Shown here: one piece after another, positions 25,266 to 33,455 of the stretch
Numbering within the stretch: position 1 is the first letter of the stretch
Layout: each line of letters opens with the position of its first letter
Source: Pontibacter pamirensis
GTDB taxonomy: Bacteria > Bacteroidota > Bacteroidia > Cytophagales > Hymenobacteraceae
NCBI RefSeq assembly: GCF_010015475.1
Contig: NZ_SSNI01000023.1
Span: 41,877-105,876 of the forward strand
Length of the DNA stretch: 64,000 nt
Reading direction: 5' to 3'
Made by a program: the position numbers and the translations under genes
The notes under the pieces: generated by a model
The model's database searches: none
Seen by the model: only the letters and a program-made list of their open reading frames with translations
What the model was told of the DNA's origin: nothing

Positions 25266-26129
25266 ATGAAAAAAGTATTATTGGCAGGTGCTACAGGCCA
25301 CTTGGGGCAGCACCTGCTGCGGGAGCTACAGTTGCGGGGATATACTGTAACAGTGCTCGCACGTTCTGCCGCCAGGGCCGCAGCGCTCTCTTCAACTCCA
25401 CATGCTGTGTTGCTGGCCGATGCCACCCTGTCGGAGCAGCTAAAAGGTTGCTGCGAGGGTATAGATGTGGTCGTATCAGCGCTAGGCAAAAGCATTAGCT
25501 TGGAAGATAAGAGCCGGGGCAGTTTTCACGACATCGACTTCTGCGCCAATTACAGTCTGCTTCAAGAGGCAAAACAGGCGGGCGTGCAGCAGTTTATTTA
25601 TATCTCGGCATTTAAAGCGGAACAGTATCCGAAACTGGCCTACTTTAAAGCCCATGCTGATTTTTCAGAAGAATTGCGGAAGTCTGGCATCAGCTACAGG
25701 ATTCTGCAGCCAACAGCGCTGTTTTCTGCCTTCGATGAGGTGGTGGCCATGGCCCGTAAAGGACTGATTGGCTCTTTGGGAGATGGGCATTATAAAACAA
25801 ACCCGGTATTTGAAGGAGACCTTGCAAAAGTAGCCGTGCAATGTATAGGGCAAGCAGCCGCAACAATACCAATCGGAGGCAAAAGCCTCTACAGCCGCCT
25901 GGAATTGATTCAACTGGCTTGTAAGGCAGCTGATTACCCGGGTGCTATACGGTCCGTACCGCTTGGCGTAGTGAACACGATGCTGCCAATGCTCAGGCTA
26001 TTCAGCCGGAACCTGTTTGATAAAGTGGCGTTTCTGGTAGCCGTTTCGTCAGAAGATTGTGTAGCTCCTTTTGTGGGCGAATATACGCTGGAGGAATATT
26101 TTGGCCTTGCTACAGAAAAATCAGCCTGA
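25266..26129 (+). CDS. NAD(P)-binding SDR/NmrA-like oxidoreductase
   Basis: A 287-residue Rossmann protein starting MKKVLLAGATGHLGQHLL (glycine-rich GATGHLG). It has VLARSAAR for cofactor choice and FIYISAFKAEQYPKL in the place of the catalytic YxxxK-like region, then QPTALFSAFDEV. This places it among atypical extended SDRs related to the NmrA/complex I-assembly type. Substrate unknown. It is convergent with the OsmC gene, with one base between stops. Confidence 0.85.
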   Translation: MKKVLLAGATGHLGQHLLRELQLRGYTVTVLARSAARAAALSSTPHAVLLADATLSEQLKGCCEGIDVVVSALGKSISLEDKSRGSFHDIDFCANYSLLQEAKQAGVQQFIYISAFKAEQYPKLAYFKAHADFSEELRKSGISYRILQPTALFSAFDEVVAMARKGLIGSLGDGHYKTNPVFEGDLAKVAVQCIGQAAATIPIGGKSLYSRLELIQLACKAADYPGAIRSVPLGVVNTMLPMLRLFSRNLFDKVAFLVAVSSEDCVAPFVGEYTLEEYFGLATEKSA

Positions 26130-26130
26130 T

Positions 26131-26580
26131 TTATACTTCCTCCATTTCAGTGACAATTAGTATACCCGCCTCCAGTGTTTTTTGCACCGGGCACTTTGTT
26201 GAAATCAATTTCAGTCGCTTCCGCTGATCTGGTGTCAGGTCTCCCACTAAGCGCAGTTGCTTTGTCACCTGGGTCAGCTTGGATACATCGTCTTCACAGT
26301 TCTCACAGTCTTTTGAATGCACGCGCCCGTGGCGCAGGATCACCTCGGCCCGCTGCAGCGGCCACCCTTTGCGCTGGGCATACATGTGCAGCGTGATTAC
26401 AGTGCAGGCACCGAGGGCACTTAAGATATAATCATAAGGATCAGGCCCTATTTTCATACCTGTCAGTACACTTGTTTCATCCATCACCATGTCCTGGGCA
26501 CCTGCCCTGATGTTCGCTACCATCGGTGCCGTGCTGTCTGCGCTCACCCGTACCCCCTCTTCCAGCTCGTTGCTTGTCAT
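26131..26580 (-). CDS. OsmC family protein
   Basis: A 149-residue peroxiredoxin-like protein: DETSVLTGMKIGPDPYDYILS, LGACTVITLHMYAQRKG with the first catalytic Cys, and CPVQKTLEAG with the second. It reduces organic peroxides in related proteins. The start ATG 26580 follows AAAAAGG at good distance; an ATG 12 codons upstream would extend it. Nearly abuts the SDR gene. Confidence 0.9.
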   Translation of the reverse strand: MTSNELEEGVRVSADSTAPMVANIRAGAQDMVMDETSVLTGMKIGPDPYDYILSALGACTVITLHMYAQRKGWPLQRAEVILRHGRVHSKDCENCEDDVSKLTQVTKQLRLVGDLTPDQRKRLKLISTKCPVQKTLEAGILIVTEMEEV

Positions 26581-26695
26581 ATCCTTTTTCAGTTGTTTCT
26601 GATATACTATAAGCATTTCGCCTTGAAAGGTTGTAGCAGTTGAAGCAGGTTATACGGGGAAGAGCAGCATTTAACAGCAAACCTTCCGGAGTGGT

Positions 26696-28051
26696 CTAAA
26701 ACCGCAATATAAAGGTAGTGCCTTTCTCCAGTTCAGACTGCACTGATATCGTTCCCTTGTGCAGGCGCATGATTTGCCGCGAAAGGCTTAAGCCGATACC
26801 AGAGCCTGACTTTTTTGTCGTGAAAAAAGGAATGAATATTTTCGCCATGGCTTCGGACGTCATGCCGTGTCCATTGTCTATCACTTCTATGCTGATGCGG
26901 CTTCGCTCGTCGTGGTAAGCGCGTACAAGCACCTTGCCCTCCGGTTGGTCCTGCACTGCCTCCATGGCATTTTTCACGAGATTAATCAGCACCTGCTCTA
27001 TCATGGCTCTGTCAGCAGACAGAATCAGACCTTCAGGCGGCACCTCCAGCTGCAGTGCTACGTGTTTTGCGGTAAATTGCCCGCGCAGCAGCATCTTTAT
27101 TTCCTGCAGCAGCTCCGTTACATTAAAATGTGTTAGCTGCGGCACGGAGATAGTTGTCAGGTTGCGGAAGTCGTTTACAAAATAAATAAGCCCATCTGAC
27201 CGGCGGTTGATGGTCTGCAGGCACTGCCCGATATCCGCCAGCTCTTCGCGCAGCAGCGTCACCTCCTCAGCTGCTGTGTCTGTATAACTATTTACTTCCT
27301 CATAGGCGCTTGCCGACAGTGAAGCAATGGGGGTAACAGAATTCATGATTTCATGGGTCAGCACCTTGATTAGGTTGTGCCATGCCTCCATCTCCTTCTC
27401 CTCCAGCTCACTCTGAATATTCTGCAGCGAGGCCAGGCGTATACGTTCCCCCAGCACCGATAGCTCTATCACGTGCACCGACAGGTTTGCCTGCTCAGCC
27501 TCCTGCCGCACAGGCACCAGCACTTTCTCGCCATTCTCCAACTGCTGCAGGCCCAAAGCCAGTTCAGGGCTCACGGCTTTAAGTTCCTGCACATGCCGCA
27601 GCTGGCCCACTTTCAGCAGCTTTTTTGCCGCGTTGTTCAGTAATAGTATAGAGCCGTCTGGTTTAAGCGTAATAATGCCGATGCCGATATGCTGCACAAT
27701 CACTTCGAAGTACTGCATGTGCGCCTCCTTCTCTGCCCGTACCTCCCGGAACTTATCCATCACCTCATTCAGGCGCAGCGACAGCTCCCGCAGCGTTTTG
27801 CCCTCTCCGCTAATATAAAACTGCTCTGTAAAATCATCATACTTGATGGAGTTCAGAAAGCGGAGAAAGAACTTGTTCGTGCGATCATAGAGCCGGATCA
27901 GCAACCCTATCTGCAGTAGGATGAACACAGCTAGGCCAATAAGGGTGCTACGATAATCAGGATTGAAACCTACTCTCGAAAAGGCATAAATGGAAACAGC
28001 CAGCAGAAGTATGCGCAGGAGTAACTGCAGCTTATAATTTTTAAAGCTCAT
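26696..28051 (-). CDS. NtrB/NtrY-like sensor histidine kinase
   Basis: A 451-residue membrane kinase. Residues 10-55 carry two membrane helices with a very short outside loop, so it probably senses from inside. A PAS-like domain (residues 110-210, with IGIGIITLKPDGSILLLNN) precedes the dimerisation helix, whose H-box reads VLTHEIMNSVTPI (His233). N-box VLINLVKNAMEAV, G1 EVIDNGHGM and G2 GSGIGLSLSRQIM are intact. I start at ATG 28051. It overlaps the response regulator gene by 11 bases, so the pair is translationally coupled. It should phosphorylate that regulator. Confidence 0.92.
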   Translation of the reverse strand: MSFKNYKLQLLLRILLLAVSIYAFSRVGFNPDYRSTLIGLAVFILLQIGLLIRLYDRTNKFFLRFLNSIKYDDFTEQFYISGEGKTLRELSLRLNEVMDKFREVRAEKEAHMQYFEVIVQHIGIGIITLKPDGSILLLNNAAKKLLKVGQLRHVQELKAVSPELALGLQQLENGEKVLVPVRQEAEQANLSVHVIELSVLGERIRLASLQNIQSELEEKEMEAWHNLIKVLTHEIMNSVTPIASLSASAYEEVNSYTDTAAEEVTLLREELADIGQCLQTINRRSDGLIYFVNDFRNLTTISVPQLTHFNVTELLQEIKMLLRGQFTAKHVALQLEVPPEGLILSADRAMIEQVLINLVKNAMEAVQDQPEGKVLVRAYHDERSRISIEVIDNGHGMTSEAMAKIFIPFFTTKKSGSGIGLSLSRQIMRLHKGTISVQSELEKGTTFILRF

Positions 28052-29429
28052 ACTTTTCCAGTCTTCGATACAGGGCACCGCGCGATAGGCCTAACTCTTT
28101 TGCGGCCTTTGAAATGTTGCCATCGTGCTTTTGCAGGGCCCGTTTCACCGCCTCACGCTCCAGCTCATCCAGGTCCAGGCTCGACGCCTCCAATTGTGTT
28201 GCCGCAGGGGCAGGTTCTGACTCAGCTAAAAAGAAGAAATCGTCAGCCTGCAGTTCCCGGTTTTCGCTCATAATGGAGGCTCGCTCCAAGGCATGCTGTA
28301 GCTCCCGCACGTTACCTGGCCAGCTGTAACGACGCAGGCGTGCCAGTCCGGAATCAGAAAGGCGCTTTACCGGTTGCCTGTACTTCTGCGCGTATTCCGC
28401 CAGGAAATGCTCCGCAAACAGCGGTATATCATCCAGGCGATCACGCAGTGGAGGCAGGTTGAGTTCTACTGTATTGATACGGTACATCAAATCCTGCCGG
28501 AACTCATTCCGCTGCACCATTTCTTTCAGCGGCATATTGGTGGCACTAATCAGGCGCACGTTTACTGAAATGGGTTTGTTTGTGCCTACCCGTATTACCT
28601 CGCGGCGCTGCAGTACCGTCAGCAACTTGGCCTGCATGGCCAGCGACAGGTTCCCGATTTCATCCAGGAAAAGCGTTCCACCGTTAGCCGCCTCTATCCG
28701 CCCTATCCTATCTTCTTTGGCATCAGTAAAGGCGCCCTTTTTATGGCCGAACAGCTCACTTTCAAAAAGCGACTCTGTTACGGCGCCCATGTCTACAGTT
28801 ACAAATACTTTATCGGCACGCGAAGAGCGCTGGTGGATAGTACGGGCAATCACTTCCTTACCGGTTCCGTTCTCGCCCAGCAGCAGAATGTCAGCGTCTG
28901 TTCTGGCTACTTTATCAATAATGGAAAAGAGTTGGCGCATGGAGGCACTCAGGCCCTGGATAATGTTCTGCGGCGAGTTTAACTGCGTCGTGAGCGTGCG
29001 GTTTACTTCCTTCAGCTGGTTTACCTCTCTATAGGAGTTGCGCAGCCTGGCCGCAGCTGACAGTGTAGCCAACAGCTTTTCGTTCTGCCATGGCTTCAGC
29101 ACAAAGTCGGTGGCGCCTTCTTTCAGCGCCCTTACCGCCATCTCCACATCACCGTAGGCGGTAATCATGATCACGACTGCCGAGGGGTCATACTTCAGTA
29201 TCTCCTTCAGCCAGTAATACCCCTCCTGCCCGCTCGTAATGTCCTGGCTGAAGTTCATGTCCAACAGGATCAGATCAAAGTCCTCGTTGGAGACAAGAAA
29301 CGGGATCTTCTTCGGGTTTTTCTCCATTACCACCTCTTTAGCGTGCTTGCGCAGGAGCATTTTAGCAGAGAACAGCACATCCTCATTGTCATCAATCACG
29401 AGTATACGACCTAAATTTTGTTCTTCCAT
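28041..29429 (-). CDS. Sigma-54-dependent response regulator, NtrC family
   Basis: A 462-residue protein in three parts. The receiver has VIDDN, phosphoacceptor Asp57 (LILLDMNF) and VLKPW. The AAA+ domain has Walker A GENGTGKEV and the sigma-54 contact loop GAFTDA at residues 232-237 instead of GAFTGA. The C-terminal Fis-type helix-turn-helix reads NISKAAKELGLSRGALYRRLEK. It activates sigma-54 promoters after phosphorylation by the adjoining kinase. It is divergent from a permease gene whose upstream region bears tandem palindromes that are probably its enhancer sites. Confidence 0.95.
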   Translation of the reverse strand: MEEQNLGRILVIDDNEDVLFSAKMLLRKHAKEVVMEKNPKKIPFLVSNEDFDLILLDMNFSQDITSGQEGYYWLKEILKYDPSAVVIMITAYGDVEMAVRALKEGATDFVLKPWQNEKLLATLSAAARLRNSYREVNQLKEVNRTLTTQLNSPQNIIQGLSASMRQLFSIIDKVARTDADILLLGENGTGKEVIARTIHQRSSRADKVFVTVDMGAVTESLFESELFGHKKGAFTDAKEDRIGRIEAANGGTLFLDEIGNLSLAMQAKLLTVLQRREVIRVGTNKPISVNVRLISATNMPLKEMVQRNEFRQDLMYRINTVELNLPPLRDRLDDIPLFAEHFLAEYAQKYRQPVKRLSDSGLARLRRYSWPGNVRELQHALERASIMSENRELQADDFFFLAESEPAPAATQLEASSLDLDELEREAVKRALQKHDGNISKAAKELGLSRGALYRRLEKYEL

Positions 29430-29533
29430 GAGCGGTTATGTGGCTTGGGTTTCAGCAAAACAGATAGCGAAATATTGTGCCAGTATGATATTGCCTTAAT
29501 TTAAAGGATTCCTTACAAATTAGGAATATCAGG

Positions 29534-29570
29534 TGTCCATACATGGACGAAATATGTCCACTCCTGGACA
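29534..29570. promoter_or_regulatory. Two tandem palindromes, probable binding sites of the NtrC-type regulator
   Basis: Site 1 at 29534-29549 is TGTCCA-N4-TGGACG, site 2 at 29555-29570 is TGTCCA-N4-TGGACA. The sites repeat every 21 bases, two helical turns, so dimers would bind side by side on one face. They lie between the regulator gene and the divergent permease gene, about 70 bases before a sigma-54-like sequence. This is typical enhancer geometry. Confidence 0.6.
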
Positions 29571-29623
29571 CTGCTACATTCGGTAAGAAGCCAAATCGGG
29601 GAGTAAAAGAGGTTTTGTGGCTT

Positions 29624-29638
29624 TGGCACAGGCTTGGT
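29624..29638 (+). promoter_or_regulatory. Candidate sigma-54 promoter of the permease gene
   Basis: TGGCAC is a perfect -24 element. The bases at the correct spacing for -12 read TGGT rather than TTGC, so only the -13 G is conserved. The position, downstream of tandem enhancer-like sites and upstream of ATG 29697, favours it. Confidence 0.35.
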
Positions 29639-29696
29639 AAAAGAAAAATTAAAATCAATACTTCCATATGCTGTTCTTACCACCTAACTTAAAACT

Positions 29697-32105
29697 ATGC
29701 TAAAGCTATATTTTCTCACAGCTTTCCGATCGCTGCTGCGCAACAAGAGCTACAGCCTTCTGAACATTGCCGGCCTTACGCTCGGCATTACCTGCAGCAT
29801 CCTGCTCTTTCTGGTGATAAAGTATGAGTTGAGTTACGACACCTTTCACAGCAAGGCAGATCGCATTTACCGTATGAACACAAACTACGGTCATGGAGAT
29901 GGGGTGGAGAAACATACAGGTATCCGCTTCCCGATTGCCACGCTCATCCGCAGCAACGGGAAGCAGGGTCTGGAAAACCTCACACAGCTGTATGGAGAGG
30001 AAACTGCCCAAATCAACATCCTCAGTGATAATGGTGAGGCTCCGAAACGCTTACTGGAGGACAACCCGCTAGCGTTTGTGGAGCCAGAGTTCTTTGACTT
30101 GTTTGACTATGAATTTGGTGCCACTGATCCCCGTCCCGGATTGGCAGAACCAAATAATGTGGTGCTCACGCAAAGCACCGCCGATAAATACTTTCCGGAC
30201 AGGAACGCCCTCGGTAAGGTAATCAGGTTCAACAATATCCTCAATCTGAAGGTGACCTCTGTTATACCAGACCCACCTTCTAACACAGACTTTCCGTTTG
30301 TGATGTTTATTTCCTACGCGTCTTACAAGAACTACAGCAAGCTGGATTTAAATAGTTTTGATATGCTGCACAGCAACCACCAGCTGTATGTGCTGCTTCC
30401 GGAAGGAGCATCGCCGGAAACCAAAGCTGCAGAATTAAGCGCATTTGTTGACAGACACAGGAAAGAGGACAGACGGGGAACAGAAACATTTAACCTACAG
30501 CCACTGAGCGACCTGCACTTTAACCCGGACTATGGCAACTATGGTCAGCGCACCATCACAAAGGAGATCATCTGGTCTATGGCGATCATAGGCATATTCC
30601 TGGTCCTGGTAGCGTGTATTAACTTCGTGAACTTAGCGACGGCACAGGCCATGAAGCGGGCAAAAGAAGTAGGTGTGCGGAAGGTGCTGGGCAGCAGCAA
30701 AGGGCAGCTGGTATTGCAGTTCATCGGCGAAACATTTCTTATTACGCTGCTGGCAACATTTTTCTCTATTATATTAGTTGAACTGGCCCTGCCCTACCTC
30801 AACGAACTGATGGAGTTGAAGATAAACTTCAGCATTCTGCAAGACCCGGTGCTGCTGCTGTTCCTGGCGGCGGAAGTGTTGCTGGTAACTTTGTTTGCAG
30901 GCTTATACCCGGCTATGATACTGGCACACTTCCAGCCCATTGCAGCCCTCAAAAGCAGGATTAACACGCAGCAGGTGGCTGGTCTGCCGATACGCCAGGG
31001 GCTCGTAGTGCTGCAGTTCACTATCTGCCAGGTGCTCATTATTTGCACCGTCCTGGTAAACGAGCAAATGCAGTACTTCAGAAGCAAACCGCTGGGTTTC
31101 GATAAAGATGCTGTGGTAACGGTTTTCCTGCCGAACCAGGCGGGGCAGAAATTGATACCACTGCGGGAGGAACTGCTCAGCAACCCTGCCGTGCGCCAGG
31201 TGAGCTTTGCAGGTACGCCACCCTCTGGTAATTTTACCTTTGGCTCTAACTTCTCCTTCAACAACTCCAGCGAAGATGCTTCATTTGGGGCGAACATGAA
31301 GTATGCGGACGGAAGTTATCTGGACTTATATGATATTCAATTGGCTGAAGGCCGTGCCTACACAAACAGTGACTCAGCTGCTGTGCTCATCAACGAAACC
31401 ATGCGACGCAAGCTAGGGATAGAAAGTGCAGCAGATGCCATCGGTAAAACCATCACGCTTGGCGGTGGCGCGTTTAAAGCGCCCATTGTTGGAGTAGTGG
31501 AGGATTTTCACCAGAACTCGCTGCATGTCCCTATTGACCCCAGCATACTGCTTGCCAATCCTGAACATTACCTTTTTCTTTCTGCTAAGATAGACATGAA
31601 TCAGAAGCAGGAAGCGCTCAGCCACCTTGAGAAAGTGTGGGGAATGGCCTATCCGGATGACGTGTTCAATTATGAGTTCCTGGATGAAACAATCGCTGAT
31701 TTTTACCGCGATGAGGCAAGGCAGAACAAGCTGTTTAAGGTTTTCTCTTTTATTGCTATTTTTATCGGCTGCCTGGGGCTGTATGGTTTGGTGGCCTTCA
31801 TGGCGGCGCAGCGAACCAAAGAAGTGGGCATACGCAAAGTCATGGGGGCGTCCATATTTAATATTGCAGTGCTTTTCTCGAAAGAGTTTATCAAACTGGT
31901 GCTGATTGCGTTTGTGCTGGCCGCTCCTATTGCCTACTACATCATCAGTCTGTGGCTGGAGGATTTCACCTACCGCGTGAGCATAGGGTACTGGCCTTTT
32001 GTACTTGCCGGTATTGCCACGCTTTTGATTGCGCTCCTCACAATGAGCACGAAAGCTGTTCAGGCAGCACTGGCTAACCCTGTTATTTCTTTGAAAAGCG
32101 AGTAA
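29697..32105 (+). CDS. FtsX-type ABC transporter permease (MacB-like)
   Basis: An 802-residue membrane protein of the Bacteroidota double FtsX form. It begins MLKLYFLTAFRSLLRNKSYS, has a helix and a MacB-like periplasmic domain, then an FtsX block with three helices (KRAKEVGVRKVLGSSKGQLV), a further short region starting at residue 425, a second periplasmic domain, and a second FtsX block (TKEVGIRKVMGASIFNIAV). The ATPase partner is not in the window. It probably exports or releases lipid-linked or antimicrobial compounds. The neighbouring NtrC system probably controls it. Confidence 0.9.
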   Translation: MLKLYFLTAFRSLLRNKSYSLLNIAGLTLGITCSILLFLVIKYELSYDTFHSKADRIYRMNTNYGHGDGVEKHTGIRFPIATLIRSNGKQGLENLTQLYGEETAQINILSDNGEAPKRLLEDNPLAFVEPEFFDLFDYEFGATDPRPGLAEPNNVVLTQSTADKYFPDRNALGKVIRFNNILNLKVTSVIPDPPSNTDFPFVMFISYASYKNYSKLDLNSFDMLHSNHQLYVLLPEGASPETKAAELSAFVDRHRKEDRRGTETFNLQPLSDLHFNPDYGNYGQRTITKEIIWSMAIIGIFLVLVACINFVNLATAQAMKRAKEVGVRKVLGSSKGQLVLQFIGETFLITLLATFFSIILVELALPYLNELMELKINFSILQDPVLLLFLAAEVLLVTLFAGLYPAMILAHFQPIAALKSRINTQQVAGLPIRQGLVVLQFTICQVLIICTVLVNEQMQYFRSKPLGFDKDAVVTVFLPNQAGQKLIPLREELLSNPAVRQVSFAGTPPSGNFTFGSNFSFNNSSEDASFGANMKYADGSYLDLYDIQLAEGRAYTNSDSAAVLINETMRRKLGIESAADAIGKTITLGGGAFKAPIVGVVEDFHQNSLHVPIDPSILLANPEHYLFLSAKIDMNQKQEALSHLEKVWGMAYPDDVFNYEFLDETIADFYRDEARQNKLFKVFSFIAIFIGCLGLYGLVAFMAAQRTKEVGIRKVMGASIFNIAVLFSKEFIKLVLIAFVLAAPIAYYIISLWLEDFTYRVSIGYWPFVLAGIATLLIALLTMSTKAVQAALANPVISLKSE

Positions 32106-32134
32106 AACATCGACAATTGTTCTTCCATACAGTT

Positions 32135-32160
32135 AAAGTCGCTCTACATGAAGCGGCTTT
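32135..32160 (+). terminator. Weak hairpin after the permease gene
   Basis: AAAGTCGC / GCGGCTTT with one G-U pair and a loop of ten bases. No clear T-tract beyond the stem. Low-confidence terminator. Confidence 0.3.
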
Positions 32161-32267
32161 ACCCGTATGTATAGGGCGCAAGTTCCGGCACAGTATACAA
32201 TGTTTGGAATAAAGCTTTATATTGTACTTTATTTTATAACATCATCTATACACAGCGCGTTGTTTTA

Positions 32268-32624
32268 ATGCATACACAGCCTGAACAGCCAGACATAATA
32301 TCGTGGCAGCACTTTGAACAGACAGACCTTCGCGTAGGCACCATAGTAGAGGCCAGTGACTTTCCGGAGGCTCGTCGCCCTGCCTATCAGCTACTTGTTG
32401 ACCTTGGTCCTATAGGGGTAAAGAAATCCAGCGCACAGGTTACGGCTTTGTATAAGCGGGAAGAACTAATTGGCCGGCAGGTGATTTGTGTGACGAATCT
32501 GGGTAAAAAGCAGATTGGCAAATTCATGTCAGAGGTGCTGGTGACAGGTTTTGAAAACGAGAACGGCGATATAGTGCTGGCGCAACCGGCAACCCTTGTA
32601 CCAAACGGTGCCAAACTAAAGTAA
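32268..32624 (+). CDS. csaA: tRNA-binding protein CsaA-like
   Basis: A 118-residue single tRNA-binding OB fold: DLRVGTIVEASDFPEARRPAY, GVKKSSAQVT, and QVICVTNLGKKQIGKFMSEV, as in CsaA and the C-terminus of MetRS/Arc1p. CsaA in Bacillus has a chaperone-like activity. Length is normal. Monocistronic. Confidence 0.9.
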   Translation: MHTQPEQPDIISWQHFEQTDLRVGTIVEASDFPEARRPAYQLLVDLGPIGVKKSSAQVTALYKREELIGRQVICVTNLGKKQIGKFMSEVLVTGFENENGDIVLAQPATLVPNGAKLK

Positions 32625-32727
32625 GGGCTTCCGTATAGCACAAATGGAATACGAGAGAAACCTGATCTTACTATTCTAAACTTTCGTACACCTAAACCGG
32701 GAGGTATGGAAAGATTTTTCCTTAAGC

Positions 32728-32761
32728 TTTGAGCCATTGTGCGCTCAAATTTCTAATTTTG
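32728..32761 (+). promoter_or_regulatory. Putative promoter of DUF4290-murA
   Basis: TAATTTTG at 32754-32761 matches the -7 consensus TAnnTTTG fully; a TTTG at 32728-32731 lies 22 bases upstream, slightly wider than the usual 19-20. The ATG follows 20 bases later. Confidence 0.4.
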
Positions 32762-32780
32762 AATCCATATAAAAGAGATA

Positions 32781-33446
32781 ATGGAAGCTAGTACCACTTT
32801 TAAACAAGACCTGTTGCTGCGTGAATACGGCCGTAATGTGCAGGATCTGGTAAACTATATCACAAAAGTTGAGGATCGTGCCGAACGCACACGTCTCTCA
32901 CAACTGCTCATTAACCTGATGGCTAAGCTGAACCCTCAGCTGCGCGAGGCACAGGATTACCAGCAAAAGCTTTGGAACCACCTGTATGTGATGTCTGGTT
33001 CCACACTGGACGTTGATGCGCCTTACAGGCTCAGCGCTATGGAGTACCTGAACGACAAGCCCCAGAAAATCGAATACCCGCTCGACACACCCAGCTACAA
33101 GCACTACGGCAAGAATGTTGAGCTGCTGGTGGAGCGTGCAACAGAACTGGAAGATGAGCAGGAACGTGAAGCGGCTATCATCTCTATTGGTAAACTGATG
33201 AAGACGCTGTACAGGTCTTACAATAAAGACAGTATTACAGACGGTGTCATTTTAAGCGATATCCGCCAGCTGTCAAAAGGCAAGCTAAACATGGACCTGA
33301 GCTATATTGAAAAGAATAACCTGTTCGAGTCAAATGTAAGACCACAGCAGGATAACCAAAACCAGCGCAGCCAGCAACAAAGCCGTGGCGATAACAACCG
33401 TGGCCGAAAAAATACAAGATCCTCTTCTAATCAAAGAAATAAATAA
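32781..33446 (+). CDS. DUF4290 domain-containing protein
   Basis: A 221-residue soluble protein. Residues 1-175 form the conserved helical DUF4290 region: LLREYGRNVQDLVNYI, KLNPQLREAQDYQQKLWNHL, YKHYGKNVELLVERA and LMKTLYRSYNKDS. The last 40 residues are disordered and Asn/Gln/Arg-rich (SRGDNNRGRKNTRSS), a type of tail that often binds RNA. Bacteroidota-specific, unknown function. Nine bases separate it from murA, so it is cotranscribed; this linkage may mean a cell-envelope role. Confidence 0.85.
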   Translation: MEASTTFKQDLLLREYGRNVQDLVNYITKVEDRAERTRLSQLLINLMAKLNPQLREAQDYQQKLWNHLYVMSGSTLDVDAPYRLSAMEYLNDKPQKIEYPLDTPSYKHYGKNVELLVERATELEDEQEREAAIISIGKLMKTLYRSYNKDSITDGVILSDIRQLSKGKLNMDLSYIEKNNLFESNVRPQQDNQNQRSQQQSRGDNNRGRKNTRSSSNQRNK

Positions 33447-33455
33447 ATATACTAA

